Positions 1-12,600 of a stretch of DNA of 64,000 nucleotides are shown here, in pieces. The stretch lies in assembly GCF_036588685.1 (NCBI RefSeq), contig NC_086384.1:59192110-59256109 (forward strand). Direction: 5' to 3'. The number at the start of each line of letters is the position of its first letter. Within the stretch, counting starts at the first letter, position 1. Under the pieces are notes generated by a model. It saw only the letters and a list, made by a program, of their open reading frames with translations, was not told where the DNA came from and did no database searches. The position numbers and the translations under genes were made by a program. Source of the DNA: Mytilus trossulus. Lineage: Eukaryota; Mollusca; Bivalvia; Mytilida; Mytilidae.

Positions 1-142
1 GGCGTTTTCTCGATTTGGTCTATTACATCCAGTTTCATATACAAAAAGATTACAACCAATTAAACAAACTAATGTGTGACAATTCTGCATCTATTGGTAA
101 TAGTTTGCTTAAATTCAAACCAAAAACGACACCAATAAATTT
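1..142. other. no recognisable feature
   Basis: AT-rich sequence with no coding signal or repeat that I can support. Confidence 0.4.
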
Positions 143-440
143 GTATGCCCCACCTACGATAGTAGAGGGGCATTATGATTTCTGGTCTGTGCGTCCGTTT
201 GTCCGTCTATTCGTTCGTTCGTCTGTCCGTCTGTTTGTTCGTCCGTCCGTTCGTCCGTCTGTCCCGCTTCAGGTTAAAGTTTTTGCTCAAGGTAGTTTTT
301 GATGAAGTTGAAGTCCAATCAACTTCAAACTTAGTACACATGTTCCCTATGATATGATCTTACTAATTTCAATGCCAAATTAGAGTTTTTATGCCAATGT
401 CACTAAACATAGAAAATGATAGTGCGATTGGGGCGTTCAC
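143..440 (+). repeat. pearl-like dispersed repeat with CGTC microsatellite, copy 1
   Basis: Starts with a short block (TATGCCCCACCTACGATAG) followed by a degenerate CGTC/TCGT tetranucleotide run and then a unique core. The same blocks occur in reverse orientation at 34447-34906, so this is a dispersed element rather than local sequence. Block plus tetranucleotide microsatellite plus core is the layout of the pearl family of bivalve elements (probably non-autonomous Helentrons). Short reading frames through the microsatellite are not genes. Confidence 0.7.
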
Positions 441-1163
441 GACTGAGGACACATTCTTGTTTTGAAATCTTTTTAATGGACTTTTATTGACAGTTTTTCT
501 ACATACACATACAATATTATATGTTTTTAAAATATCAATTAAAATCGGCAATTTTTTTTATGTACCAATTTCAAGTCCAGAACAGGATGAGACACTCTCT
601 TTATTTATTATTTTATTTACGAATAGGGGTGTTATACGACCTTGTCCACCAATGAGGGTCTCGCATATGCAGTCGGTTTTGTTATTTCATTGACAATCTG
701 TTAAATTTGGTCTTACAATGACAATTCTCCGTAAAATTTGGAGGCTGACAATGCTAAACAAGAAAAGAAAAAAAAAGACACAAACTTAACTATTTTGATT
801 CTGATGTTTTTCAATTCAAGATAGTATTATTTACTTCGAATTCATTATCAATAAATGGAAATAACTGTTCTCGTCATGAAAAATATTGCACAGCTGTACA
901 ACACGCCGTAGTAATGACTTTTGTGTATGGATTTCAACACCAAAACCGATTCGGCCACCCTACACGCCATAGATTTTGTTATTTTTTATCATTGATCACG
1001 GGTTCATACGTTTTCTCATTTCTTTAAGTTTCATTAAAATTACATTTGGATGTCATACATGTGCAATTAAATATTTGCCGCCGGACGTTTAGCAGCTACC
1101 AATACTCATAATTAGCTATTGCAGGTCGTTTTGTACCGAATTGTGTTATTGGTAAAATGTTTT
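441..1163. other. intergenic, no gene seen
   Basis: AT-rich with homopolymer runs. I see no convincing exon, RNA gene or repeat. Confidence 0.4.
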
Positions 1164-1478
1164 TCAGCATGTTAGTTTAAGCAAGAATAGTAAGATAGAC
1201 CCCAATCCTTGCAATTTTTCTTTCTCTACGTTGAGCAGATTCCTCTGGGCCGTGCAGTTTTGAAAGTTATTCAGTGCCAGACTAAAAAGCTCCACAATTC
1301 TTCTTCCGTCTTTCCATGTTATACTGTCAGTACTCTCTTCTGTGTCTATCACCATTTCTTCAATTTCGTTATGCAAAATTGTATTTGATTTATTTTTGTA
1401 CATCTCAAGTATTTCTCCTTTTAAAAATCTCACTGCTTTTCGGCGTATTTTTCCGTCTTTTAAAAACGGCATGGCCAC
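1164..1478 (-). pseudogene. fragment resembling the N-terminal domain of Mutator-like transposase proteins
   Basis: A 104-codon minus-strand frame starting at the ATG at 1478. Its basic N-terminus is followed by W-K-D-G-R-R-I-V-E-L, a cysteine, and G-L-G-S near residue 92. From memory, the order W-x-x-GRRIVEL, Cys-rich stretch, GLGS is typical of the Mutator-like domain in many invertebrate transposon-derived proteins, where paired cysteines follow. Only part of the cysteine pattern remains and the frame ends soon after GLGS, so it is truncated or spliced. The short CGCGAAA-bearing repeats just upstream in its own direction (1500-1650) could be its element terminus. Family assignment is inference; a degenerate host gene is the alternative. 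Confidence 0.45.
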
Positions 1479-1499
1479 TTTTTTAGCAGGTACTTTTTA

Positions 1500-1650
1500 G
1501 AAATTCGCGCAACCAAAATTAATGACGTCAGTGAATATTCCGCGAAATATGACTTCTTTTAAAGCAACGTCGCGAAATGTTAACGTTTTTATTAGAAACA
1601 TCGCGAAATTACAACGTTCTGGCTACCAACGTCGCGAAAACAACACGAAC
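1500..1650. repeat. cluster of CGCGAAA-containing subterminal repeats
   Basis: CGCGAAA recurs four times (CCGCGAAATATG, GTCGCGAAATG, ATCGCGAAATT, GTCGCGAAAAC) at intervals of about 30-45 bp, directly upstream of the minus-strand transposase-like frame. Spaced subterminal motifs next to a MULE-like frame suggest one end of a Mutator-like element. The other end was not found. Confidence 0.45.
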
Positions 1651-3540
1651 AGTTTTGAAAACGTTATTATCTGCCCCTGCTACTGTATCGTATTCCCTTA
1701 GAAACAGACATCACAACAGGACAGAGAAAGCAGCCATGTAGGCTTATAGTAGAGCGAGGGACCAGACACAAACACAATGTTCTATACTCTGGAAACTGTT
1801 CTGATTCCTGATCTCTATCAAATAAAAAAGGAATTTGATCTGTAAGTATTACGTCCAGCTTATTTTCTTAATAATTATGACCCGATTAGTTGTATGACTC
1901 TGTCAACATATCAATCGTAATAAAAGTAAACCAAGAAAAGACATTCGGTCGCACAAAATATATAGAAATGATATTATCATATGTAAACTTTCTATAGAAA
2001 TAACACAATGTGTGTACATGTATGATTCTGTCAGCAGGTCCGAAACCTGTATTGTATTGCAAGCTTTCTATTAAGTAATCACATTATAGAAAAGACGAAA
2101 GAATAAAAGATGACGTCCGAGATGCTTTTCTTGATTTACCGTCATTAGGAACGCTTAAAGCCGAATACTTGAAAGCCAATGTTGTATAAGAAGAGAAACA
2201 GTTAAGTAGTTGAAGAGCTATATAATCATGGGTATCTAACAATATACTAGTAGCCAAATCCATATAAAGTCAACTTTTCTTGGGGGAGTTGAACAATCAG
2301 TTTTTTTTTTATTGTAATTCAAAAATGTATATAAACGGACAATTTTAGTAAGGTTTGCTATTAATCATGTCAGTATAGAACTTCACGTATTGTGAAACGG
2401 AAAAGGGATAATCGTGAACAGAATTCTATCACTTTTTTATAACTTGCATAATGTCCCAGCTAGGTTATGGGAAGGGAATGGCTCCAGCTTTTTTTTAACC
2501 CCCGCCACTTTCGGTTTGACCATGTCCTAAGTCATCTTCCCTAGCCAAAGGTTAATATCCACTTCAAGTGGAGAGGAGGGAAGTATATCGTTACCCTTGA
2601 CTACTAAGTGATCCCAAGATAGGACCTAGAGTCGGTTTTACAAAAAAAGCTTACGACTTAGATTGATCGTAAATATACTGAATTGTTCATGACTTAGGAT
2701 CAATCTTAATCGTAAGTGGTTTTGTGAAATCGACTCCAGTGGTTGTCGTTTGCTGCTTTATATCATAAATATTTTTCGTTTTCTGTTTTGTACATAAATC
2801 AGACCGTTATGTTACTCGTTGGAGTTGATTTACAATTGACATTTTGGAGCTTTTTATAGCTGAATTCGCAGTATGGGGTTTTCTTATTGATGGACCATAA
2901 GTGAGTCCCAACCCTTAGCTGACGAACCATAACCGTCCCTTAGCATAAGCTAACCCGACCTTACAATTAAAGACGCCACTGTTCAGCTCGAACATATACC
3001 AAACAAATACGATGTACATTCAATATAATATGTAGAAAAAAAATGAAAAAAATAAGAGAAATTACAACTATTGGTGAAATTCCCAAGTTTATATAAATGA
3101 CTGACTTCCATGCAGCTACATTGTGTATATTGAGTATGATTAATGATTCTAGGGTAAAATATTAATGAGACAGAACCTTAATTACTAAAAGAAACAAATG
3201 ACACATAAAGGTTCTTATATTTCTAAAATACACTAAAAGGAATTTTATAAATAAATTCGACTAGATACATAAATGATCACTCACATTATTTCAGCATTGA
3301 TATAATAGAATGGTATAGTCGACTTCTACTAGAACATGTAACAAAACCTCGTCATCTACGTGGACTTCCCCTGTCACTGTTTGTGTTAAAAGATATGTAT
3401 GGTATGAAGAAACGGCTGAGAGAATCACGTATGTAAAATAGTATTGTTCGTGCATGTTAATAGTTTTTATATCCGTAGGAAAATAATTTACTCTAATAAC
3501 TATTTAGCACATCCTCTATCCGCCACGTGTTTATAAGATA
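1651..3540. other. intergenic, no gene seen
   Basis: AT-rich; several short palindromic stretches such as the TTACGACTTAGATTGATCG region near 2650 and its inverted partner near 2690-2720. No exon that I can support. Confidence 0.4.
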
Positions 3541-3544
3541 GAAA

Positions 3545-5755
3545 AGAAAGGCGAAAGATACCAGAGGGACATTCATTCAAACTATCTTCCTATATCTATT
3601 ATAAGTTGAAAATAAACTGACAACGACATGGGTAGAAACTGACAACGACGTGGTAAGAAACTGATAACGACATGGGTAGAAATTGACAACGACATGGGTA
3701 GAAACTGATAACGACATGGGTAGAAACTGATAACGACATGGGTAGAAAAGGACAACGACATGGGTAGAAACTGACAACAACATGGGGAGAAACTGACAAC
3801 GACATGGGTGGAAAAGAACAACGACATGGGGAGAAACTGACAACGACATGGGTAGAAAAGGACAACGACATGGGTAGAAACTGATAACGACATGGGTAGA
3901 AAAGGACAACGACATAGGTAGAAACTGACAACGACATGGGTAGAAACTGATAACGACATGGGTAGAAAGTGACAACGACTTGGGTAGAAAAGGATGACGA
4001 CATGGGTAGAAAAGGACAACGACATGGGAGAAACTGACAACGATATGGGTAGAAACTGATAACGACATGGGTAGAAACTGACAAGAACATGGGTAGAAAC
4101 TGATATCGACATGGGTAGAAACTGATAACGACATGGGTAGAAACTGATAACGACATGGGTAGAAAAGGACAACGACATGGGTAGAAACTGATAACGACAT
4201 TGGTAGAAACTGATAACGACATGGGTAGAAACTGATAACGACATTGGTAGAAACTGACAACGACATGGGTAGAAACTGATAACGACATGGGTAGAAACTG
4301 ATAACGACATGGGTAGAAAAGGACAACGACATGGGTAGAAACTGATAACGACATGGGTAGAAAAGGACAACGACATGGGTAGAAACTGACAACGACATGG
4401 GTAGAAAAGGACAACGAGATAACGACATGGGTAGAAACTGATATCGACATGGGTAGAAACTGATAACGACATGGGTAGAAACTGATAACGACATGGGTAG
4501 AAACTGATAACGACATGGGTAGAAAAGGACAACGACATGGGTAGAAAAGGATAACGACATGGGTAGAAAAGGACAACGACATGGGTAGAAACAGACAACG
4601 ACATGGGTAGAAAAGGACAACGACATTGGTAGAAACTGATAACGACATGGGTAGAAAAGGACAACGACATAGGTAGAAACTGACAACGACATGGGTAGAA
4701 ACTGATAACGACATGGGTAGAAAGTGACAAGGACATGGGTAGAAACTGACAACGACATGGGTAGAAACTGACAACGACATGGGTGGAAAAGGACAACGAC
4801 ATAGGTAGAAACTGACAACGACATGGGTAGAAACTGATAACGACATGGGTAGAAAGTGACAAGGACATGGGTAGAAACTGATAACGACATGGGTAGAAAG
4901 TGACAAGGACATGGGTAGAAACTGATAACGACATGGGTAGAAACTGACAACGACATGGGTAGAAACTGACAAGAACATGGGTAGAAACTGACAACGACAT
5001 GGGTAGAAACTGATAACGACATGGGTAGAAACTGATAACGACATGGGTAGAAACTGACAACGACATGGGTAGAAACTGATAACGACATGGGTAGAAACTG
5101 ATAACGACATGGGTAGAAACTGACAAGAACATGGGTAGAAACTGACAACGACATGGGTAGAAACTGACAAGAACATGGGTAGAAACTGACAACGACATGG
5201 GTAGAAACTGATAACGACATGGGTAGAAACTGATAACGACATGGGTAGAAAAGGACAACGACATGGGTAGAAACTGACAACGACATGGGTAGAAACTGAT
5301 AACGACATGGGTAGAAACTGACAAGAACATGGGTAGAAACTGACAACGACATGGGTAGAAACTGATAACGACATGGGTAGAAACTGATAACGACATGGGT
5401 AGAAAAGGACAACGACATGGGTAGAAACTGATAACGACATTGGTAGAAACTGACAACGACATGGGTAGAAACTGATAACGACATGGGTAGAAACTGATAA
5501 CGACATGGGTAGAAAAGGACAACGACATGGGTAGAAACTGATAACGACATGGGTAGAAACTGATAACGACATGGGTAGAAACTGACAAGGACATGGGTAG
5601 AAACTGACAACGACATGGGTAGAAACTGACAACGACATGGGTAGACACTGACAACGACATGGGTAGAAACTGACAACGACATGGGTAGAAACTGATAACG
5701 ACATGGGTAGAAAAGGACAAACAGTAGTACACAAACCCAACATTGAAAACCTAAA
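3545..5755. repeat. 22-bp minisatellite, about 96 copies
   Basis: Unit GGGTAGAAACTGATAACGAC plus AT, running from about 3612 to 5718 with variants (ACTGACAACG, AAAGGACAACG, ACAAGAACATG). The flanks look like two halves of a dispersed mussel repeat: GGCGAAAGATACCAGAGGGA before, and GGACAAACAGTAGTACAC after. I therefore think the array grew inside a transposon-derived copy by expansion of one internal segment. On the minus strand the unit has no stop in any frame, and 22 is not divisible by 3, so all three minus frames stay open for more than 2.1 kb. That open reading is a property of the repeat; I see no evidence of a protein. Confidence 0.9.
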
Positions 5756-5856
5756 AACGGATCAATACGAACGCCACCAAAATATGAAAGTGATTGAAGG
5801 TACCCCGGAACTCAGTGTGGAAGGGCGTATGGTTGCCAGCATACCTACCACATATG

Positions 5857-6590
5857 TTTATGTGACGTAGCTTGCTCTGTTCTTTCTAGGAATTCCTGAG
5901 ATTATAGATATCATTTCCTGTTTATGTGACGTAGCTTGCTCTGTTCATTCTAGGAATTCCTGAGATTATAGATATCATTTCCTGTTTATGTGACGTAGCT
6001 TGCTCTGTTCTTTCTAGGAATTCCTGAAATTATAGATATCATTTCCTGTTTATGTGACGTATCTTGCTCTGTTCATTCTAGGAATTCCTGAGATTATAGA
6101 TATCATTTCCTGTTTATGTGACGTAGCTTGCTCTGTTCTTTCTAGGAATTCCTGAGATTATAGATATCATTTCCTGTTTATGTGACGTAGCTTGCTCTGT
6201 TCTTTCTAGGAATTCCTGAGATTATAGATATCATTTTCTGTTTATGTGACGTAGCTTGCTCTGTTCATTCTAGGAATTCCTGAGATTATAGATATCATTT
6301 CCTGTTTATGTGACGTAGCTTGCTCTGTTCTTTCTATTAATTCCTGAGATTATAGATATCATTTCCTGTTTATGTGACGTAGCTTGCTCTGTTCTTTCTA
6401 GGAATTCCTGAAATTATAGATATCATTTCCTGTTTATGTGACGTAGCTTGCTCTGTTCATTCTAGGAATTCCTGAGATTATAGATATCATTTCCTGTTTA
6501 TGTGACGTAGCTTGCTCTGTTCTTTCTAGGAATTCCTGAGATTATAGATATCATTTCCTGTTTATGTGATGTAGCTTGCTTTGTTCATCT
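5857..6590 (+). repeat. 64-bp tandem array, 11 copies, carrying an acceptor-like junction before gene 1 exon 1
   Basis: Each unit contains GTGACGTAGCTTGCTCTG then TTCTTTCTAGGAATTCC and ends TTTCCTGTTTAT. The pyrimidine tract plus CTAG reads as a 3' splice site. CTAG positions recur every 64 bp from 5886 to 6526, with one copy near 6334 mutated. The last unit runs straight into exon 1 of gene 1, whose coding sequence (GATGTAGCTTGCTTTG) is the diverged counterpart of the pyrimidine-rich part of the unit, so unit and exon share origin. Each unit also holds TTCTAGGAA (a STAT-like palindrome) and TGACGTAG (CRE-like), so a promoter role is an alternative. Confidence 0.8.
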
Positions 6591-6647
6591 AAATATTGAA
6601 ATGGAAGGTGTACAGTTTTGTAAACCTCAACAACAGAAAAAATCGTC
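6530..6647 (+). CDS. gene 1 exon 1
   Basis: Acceptor TTCTTTCTAG at 6520-6529 is the last copy in the 64-bp array; donor GTAAGT at 6648. Open in one frame as IPEIIDIISC... through MEGVQFCKPQQQKKS, leaving phase 2. The in-frame ATG at 6601 could be the true start, in which case everything before it is untranslated. Confidence 0.55.
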
Positions 6648-9600
6648 GTAAGTTTATACAAATATTCTAATGCTGGGTTATATTAACAGTATGCAATGAT
6701 TACAAGTAATGACGTATTTGTATTTTTACCCTATGCACTCTTCAATCATTACGATATTCAAATCAACCTAAGCAAGATTTGTTTGTAGAACTTAGTTTTT
6801 TTTTGTAATTAAGGAATGACTGTAATATTTTTTCTGTCTATGAAGAAATAATATAAACAAAAATAAAGAAACACCGAAAAACGCGCGTAGCGGGTTATTT
6901 AACAGTGTGCACCACATTTTTTATGTTATATCGAAAAGACAGAAAAAATATTGCAGTCATTTCTTATAATTTAATTCTAAATTCCTTTTTGAACCGTATA
7001 TAACCATGAAAAAACGTTGATGACCTCATGGTCACATGGCTAAATTATGTCTATGGGTTGATAACAAAATAACGTCAGCACGTTACATCCAAAATTAAAT
7101 TATTTATATGTATATTTGATATTTAGTCTAATACCTTATCTTGTCACACTTCAAGGTTCATTCAAAAGACCAACCACACCGACAAAACCGTGAAATCAAA
7201 TGATCCACTAGTATTACATATGTAATCATTTTAAGGAATTAACGAAAAACATTTCAAGACGCACTTATCATTCAACTTTTATGTTTTAACTAATTTTTAA
7301 TTGCTTTCAAGTTATAGTTAGGGTTTGTTCTTGCACTTCGATCCGTGCATGTTTTTACTCCATCCAACCTGATCAAAATATAAATATCTGATTTTGTGAT
7401 CCTCATACTAGAAGTATATAAAAACCTTAAAAAGTAAGATGATGTATTACAAAATGATTTTCAAGGTTTCATAACAGCAATTTTTGTTAAAATCGATATT
7501 CATTTTTTTCGTTAACACAATCGTTAAAAACAAACTTTTCGATTGTTTTTTTCTATTTAACATACATTTATACCTACTTTTAAGGTTCGAAGGAACATTT
7601 CTCCATGGTCAGAACAAGAATAAATCGAACCTACTGAAATTGATGAACAAACACGCTGATCTTTTCCCAAAACTTCTGTGTACCAAAGTGGTAAGTGTCC
7701 GTTTATCGCTATACATACCGATCTTTTCTCAAAACTTCTATGTGCCAAAAGGGTAAGTGTCCGTTTACCATTATACGCACTGATCATTTCCCAAAATTTC
7801 TGTGTACCAAAGTGGTAGGTGTCCGTTTACCATTATACGCACTGATCATTTCCCAAAATGTCTGTGTACCAAAGTGGTAAGTGTCCGTTTACCGTTATAC
7901 ATACTGATCTTTACCCAAAACTTCTGTGTACCAAAGTGGTAAGTGTCCGTTTACCGTTATACATACTGATCTTTACCCAAAACTTCTGTGTGCCAAAGTG
8001 GTAAGTGTCCGTTTACCATTATACATACTGATCATTTCCCAAAACTTCTGTGTACCAAAGTGGTAAGTGTCCGTTTATCGCTATACATACCGATCTTTTC
8101 TCAAAACTTCTATGTGCCAAAAGGGTAAGTGTCCGTTTACCATTATACGCACTGATCATTTCCCAAAATTTCTGTGTACCAAAGTGGTAGGTGTCCGTTT
8201 ACCATTATACGCACTGATCATTTCCCAAAATGTCTGTGTACCAAAGTGGTAAGTGTCCGTTTACCGTTATACATACTGATCTTTACCCAAAACTTCTGTG
8301 TGCCAAAGTGGTAAGTGTCCGTTTACCGTTAAACATACTGATCTTTTCCCCAAACTTCTGTGTTCCAAAGTGGCAAGTGTCCGTTTTCCATTATACATAC
8401 TGATCTTTTCTCAAAACTTCTGTGTTCCAAAGTGGTAAGTGTTCGTTTACCGTTATACATACTGATCATTTCCCAAAACTTCTGTGTACCAAAGTGGTAA
8501 GTGTTCGTTTACCATTATACATACTGATCATTTCCCAAAACTTCTGTGTACCAAAGTGGTAAGTGTCCGTTTACCATTATACATACTGATCATTTCCCAA
8601 AACTTCTGTGTACCAAAGTGGTAAGTGTCCATTTACCATTATACATACTGATCATTTCCCAAAACTTCTGTGTACCAAAGTGGTAAGTGTCCGTTTATGG
8701 TTATACATACAAATAATTTCCCAAAACTTCTGTGTACCAAAGTGGTAAGTGTCCGTTTACCATTATACATACTGATCATTTCCCAAAACTTCTGTGTACC
8801 AAAGTGGTAAGTGTCCGTTTACCATTATACATACTGATCATTTCCCAAAACTTCTGTGTACCAAAGTGGTAAGTGTCCATTTACCATTATACATACTGAT
8901 CATTTCCCAAAACTTCTGTGTACCAAAGTGGTAAGTGTCCGTTTATGGTTATACATACAAATAATTTCCCAAAACTTCTGTGTACCAAAGTGGTAAGTGT
9001 CCGTTTACCATTATACATACTGATCATTTCCCAAAACTTCTGTGTTCCAAAGTGGTAAGTGTTCGTTTATGGTTATACATACAAATAATTTCCCAAAACT
9101 TCTGTGAGCCAAAGTGGTAAGTGTCCGTTTACCATTATACATACTGATCTTTTCTCAAAACTTCTGTGAGCCAAAGTGGTAAGTGTTCGTTTACCGTTAT
9201 ACATAATGATCATTTCTCAAAACTTCTGTGTACCAAAGTGGTAAGTGTCCGTTTACCATTATACATACTGATCATTTCCCAAAACTTCTGTGTGCCAAAG
9301 TGGTAAGTGTCCGTTTACCATTATACATACTGATCTTTTCTCAAAACTTCTGTGTGCCAAAGTGGTAAGTGTCCGTTTACCATTATACATACTGATCTTT
9401 TCTCAAAATTTCTGTGTGCCAAAGTGGTAAGTGTCCATTTACCATTATACATACTGATCATTTCCCAAAACTTCTGTGTACCAAAGTGGTAAGTGTCCGT
9501 TTATGGTTATACATACAAATAATTTCCCAAAACTTCTGTGTACCAAAGTGGTAAGTGTCCGTTTACCATTATACATACTGATCATTTCCCAAAACTTCTG

Positions 9601-12600
9601 TGTACCAAAGTGGTAAGTGTCCGTTTACCATTATACATACTGATCATTTCCCAAAACTTCTGTGTACCAAAATGGTAAGTGTCCGTTTATGGTTATACAT
9701 ACAAATAATTTCCCAAAACTTCTGTGTACCAAAGTGGTAAGTGTCCGTTTACCATTATACATACTGATCATTTCCGAAAACTTCTGTGTTCCAAAGTGGT
9801 AAGTGTCCGTTTACCATTATACATACTGATCATTTCCCAAAACTTCTGTGTACCAAAATGGTAAGTGTCCGTTTATGGTTATACATACAAATAATTTCCC
9901 AAAACTTCTGTGTACCAAAGTGGTAAGTGTCCGTTTACCATTATACATACTGATCATTTCCCAAAACTTCTGTGTTCCAAAGTGGTAAGTGTTCGTTTAT
10001 GGTTATACATACTGATCATTTCCCAAAACTTCTGTGAGCCAAAGTGGTAAGTGTCCGTTTACCATTATACATACTGATCTTTTCTCAAAACTTCTGTGAG
10101 CCAAAGTGGTAAGTGTTCGTTTACCATTATACATACTGATCTTTTCTCAAAACTTCTGTGAGCCAAAGTGGTAAGTGTTCGTTTACCGTTATACATAATG
10201 ATCATTTCTCAAAACTTCTGTGTACCAAAGTGGTAAGTGTCCGTTTACCATTATACATACTGATCATTTCCCAAAACTTCTGTGTGCCAAAGTGGTAAGT
10301 GTTCGTTTACCATTATACATACTGATCTTTACCCAAAACTTCTGTGTGCCAAAGTGGTAAGTGTCCGTTTACCATTATACATACTGATCTTTTCTCAAAA
10401 CTTCTGTGTGCCAAAGTGGTAAGTGTCCGTTTACCATTATACATACTGATCATTTCCCAAAACTTCTGTGTTCCAAAGTGGTAAGTGTTCGTTTACCATT
10501 ATACATACTGATCATTTCCCAAAACTTCTGTGTTCCAAAGTGGTAAGTGTTCGTTTACCATTATACATACTGATCATTTCCCAAAACTTCTGTGTTCCAA
10601 AGTGGTAAGTGTTCGTTTACCATTATACATACTGATCATTTCCCAAAACATCTGTGTTCCAAAGTGGTAAGTGTTCGTTTACCATTATACATAATGATCA
10701 TTTCTCAAAACTTCTGTGTGCCAAAGTGGTAAGTGTCCGTTTACCATTATACATACTGATCTTTTCTCAAAACTTCTGTGTTCCAAAGTGGTAAGTGTCC
10801 GTTTACCATTATACATATTGATCTTTTCTCAAAACTTCTGTGTGCCAAAGTGGTAAGTGTTTGTTTACCATTATACATACTGATCATTTCCCAAAACTTC
10901 TGTGTACCAAAGTGGTAAGTGTCCGTTTACCATTATACATACTGATCATTTCCCAAAACTTCTGTGTTCCAAAGTGGTAAGTGTTCGTTTACCATTCTAC
11001 ATACTGATCATTTCCCAAAACTTCTGTGTGCCAAAGTGGTAAGTGTCCGTTTACCATTATACATACTGATCATTTCCCAAAACTTCTGTGTTCCAAAGTG
11101 GTAAGTGTTCGTTTACCATTATACATACTGATCATTTCTCAAAACTTCTGTGTTCCAAAGTGGTAAGTGTCCTTTTACCATTATACATACTGATCTTTTC
11201 TCAAAACTTCTGTGTTCCAAAGTGGTAAGTGTCCGTTTACCATTATACATACTGATCTTTTCTCAAAACTGCTGTGTGCCAAAGTGGTAAGTGTTTGTTT
11301 ACCATTATACATACTGATCATTTCCCAAAACTTCTGTGTACCAAAGTGGTAAGTGTCCGTTTACCATTATACATACTGACCATTTCCCAAAACTTCTGTG
11401 TTCCAAAGTGGTAAGTGTTCGTTTACCATTATACATACTGATCATTTCCCAAAACTTCTGTGTACCAAAGTGGCAAGTGTCCGTTTTCCATTATACATAC
11501 TGATCTTTTCTCAAAACTTCTGTGTTCCAAAGTGGTAAGTGTCCGTTTACCATTATACATACTGATCATTTCCCAAAACTTCTGTGTTCCAAAGTGGTAA
11601 GTGTTCGTTTACCATTATACATACTGACCATTTCCCAAAACTTCTGTGTTCCAAAGTGGTAAGTGTTCGTTTACCATTATACATACTGATCATTTCCCAA
11701 AACTTCTGTGTGTCAAAGTGGTAAGTGTTTGTTTACCATTATACATACTGATCATTTCCCAAAACTTCTGTGTACCAAAGTGGCAAGTGTCCGTTTTCCA
11801 TTATACATACTGATCTTTTCTCAAAACTTCTGTGTTCCAAAGTGGTAAGTGTCCGTTTACCATTATACATACTGATCATTTCCCAAAACTTCTGTGTTCC
11901 AAAGTGGTAAGTGTTCGTTTACCATTATACATACTGATCATTTCTCAAAACTTCTGTGTACCAAAGTGGTAAGTGTCCGTTTACCATTATACATACTGAT
12001 CATTTCCCAAAACTTCTGTGTACCAAAGTGGTAAGTGTCCGTTTACCATTATACATACTGATCTTTTCTCAAAACTTCTGTGTACCAAAGTGGTAAGTGT
12101 CCGTTTACCAGTATACATACTGATCTTTTCTCAAAACTTCTGTGTGCCAAAGTGGTAAGTGTCCGTTTACCATTATACATACTGATCATTTCCCAAAACT
12201 TCTGTGTTCCAAAGTGGTAAGTGTCCGTTTACCATTATACATACTGATCTTTTCTCAAAACTTCTGTGTGCCAAAGTGGTAAGTGTTTGTTTACCATTAT
12301 ACATACTGATCATTTCCCAAAACTTCTGTGTACCAAAGTGGTAAATGTCCGTTTATGGTTATACATACAAATAATTTCCCAAAACTTCTGTGTACCAAAG
12401 TGGTAAGTGTCCGTTTATGGTTATACATACAAATAATTTCCCAAAACTTCTGTGTACCAAAGTGGTAAGTGTCCGTTTACCATTTTACATACTGATCATT
12501 TCCCAAAACTTCTGTATTCCAAAGTGGTAAGTGTCCGTTTACCATTATACATACTGATCTTTTCTCAAAACTTCTGTGTGCCAAAGTGGTAAGTGTCCGT

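Noticed and set aside
3577-5743. Three overlapping minus-strand frames of about 700 codons
   Set aside because: They are the same 22-bp repeat read in three frames; the open state follows from the unit lacking stops, and there is no start context, splice signal or family resemblance.
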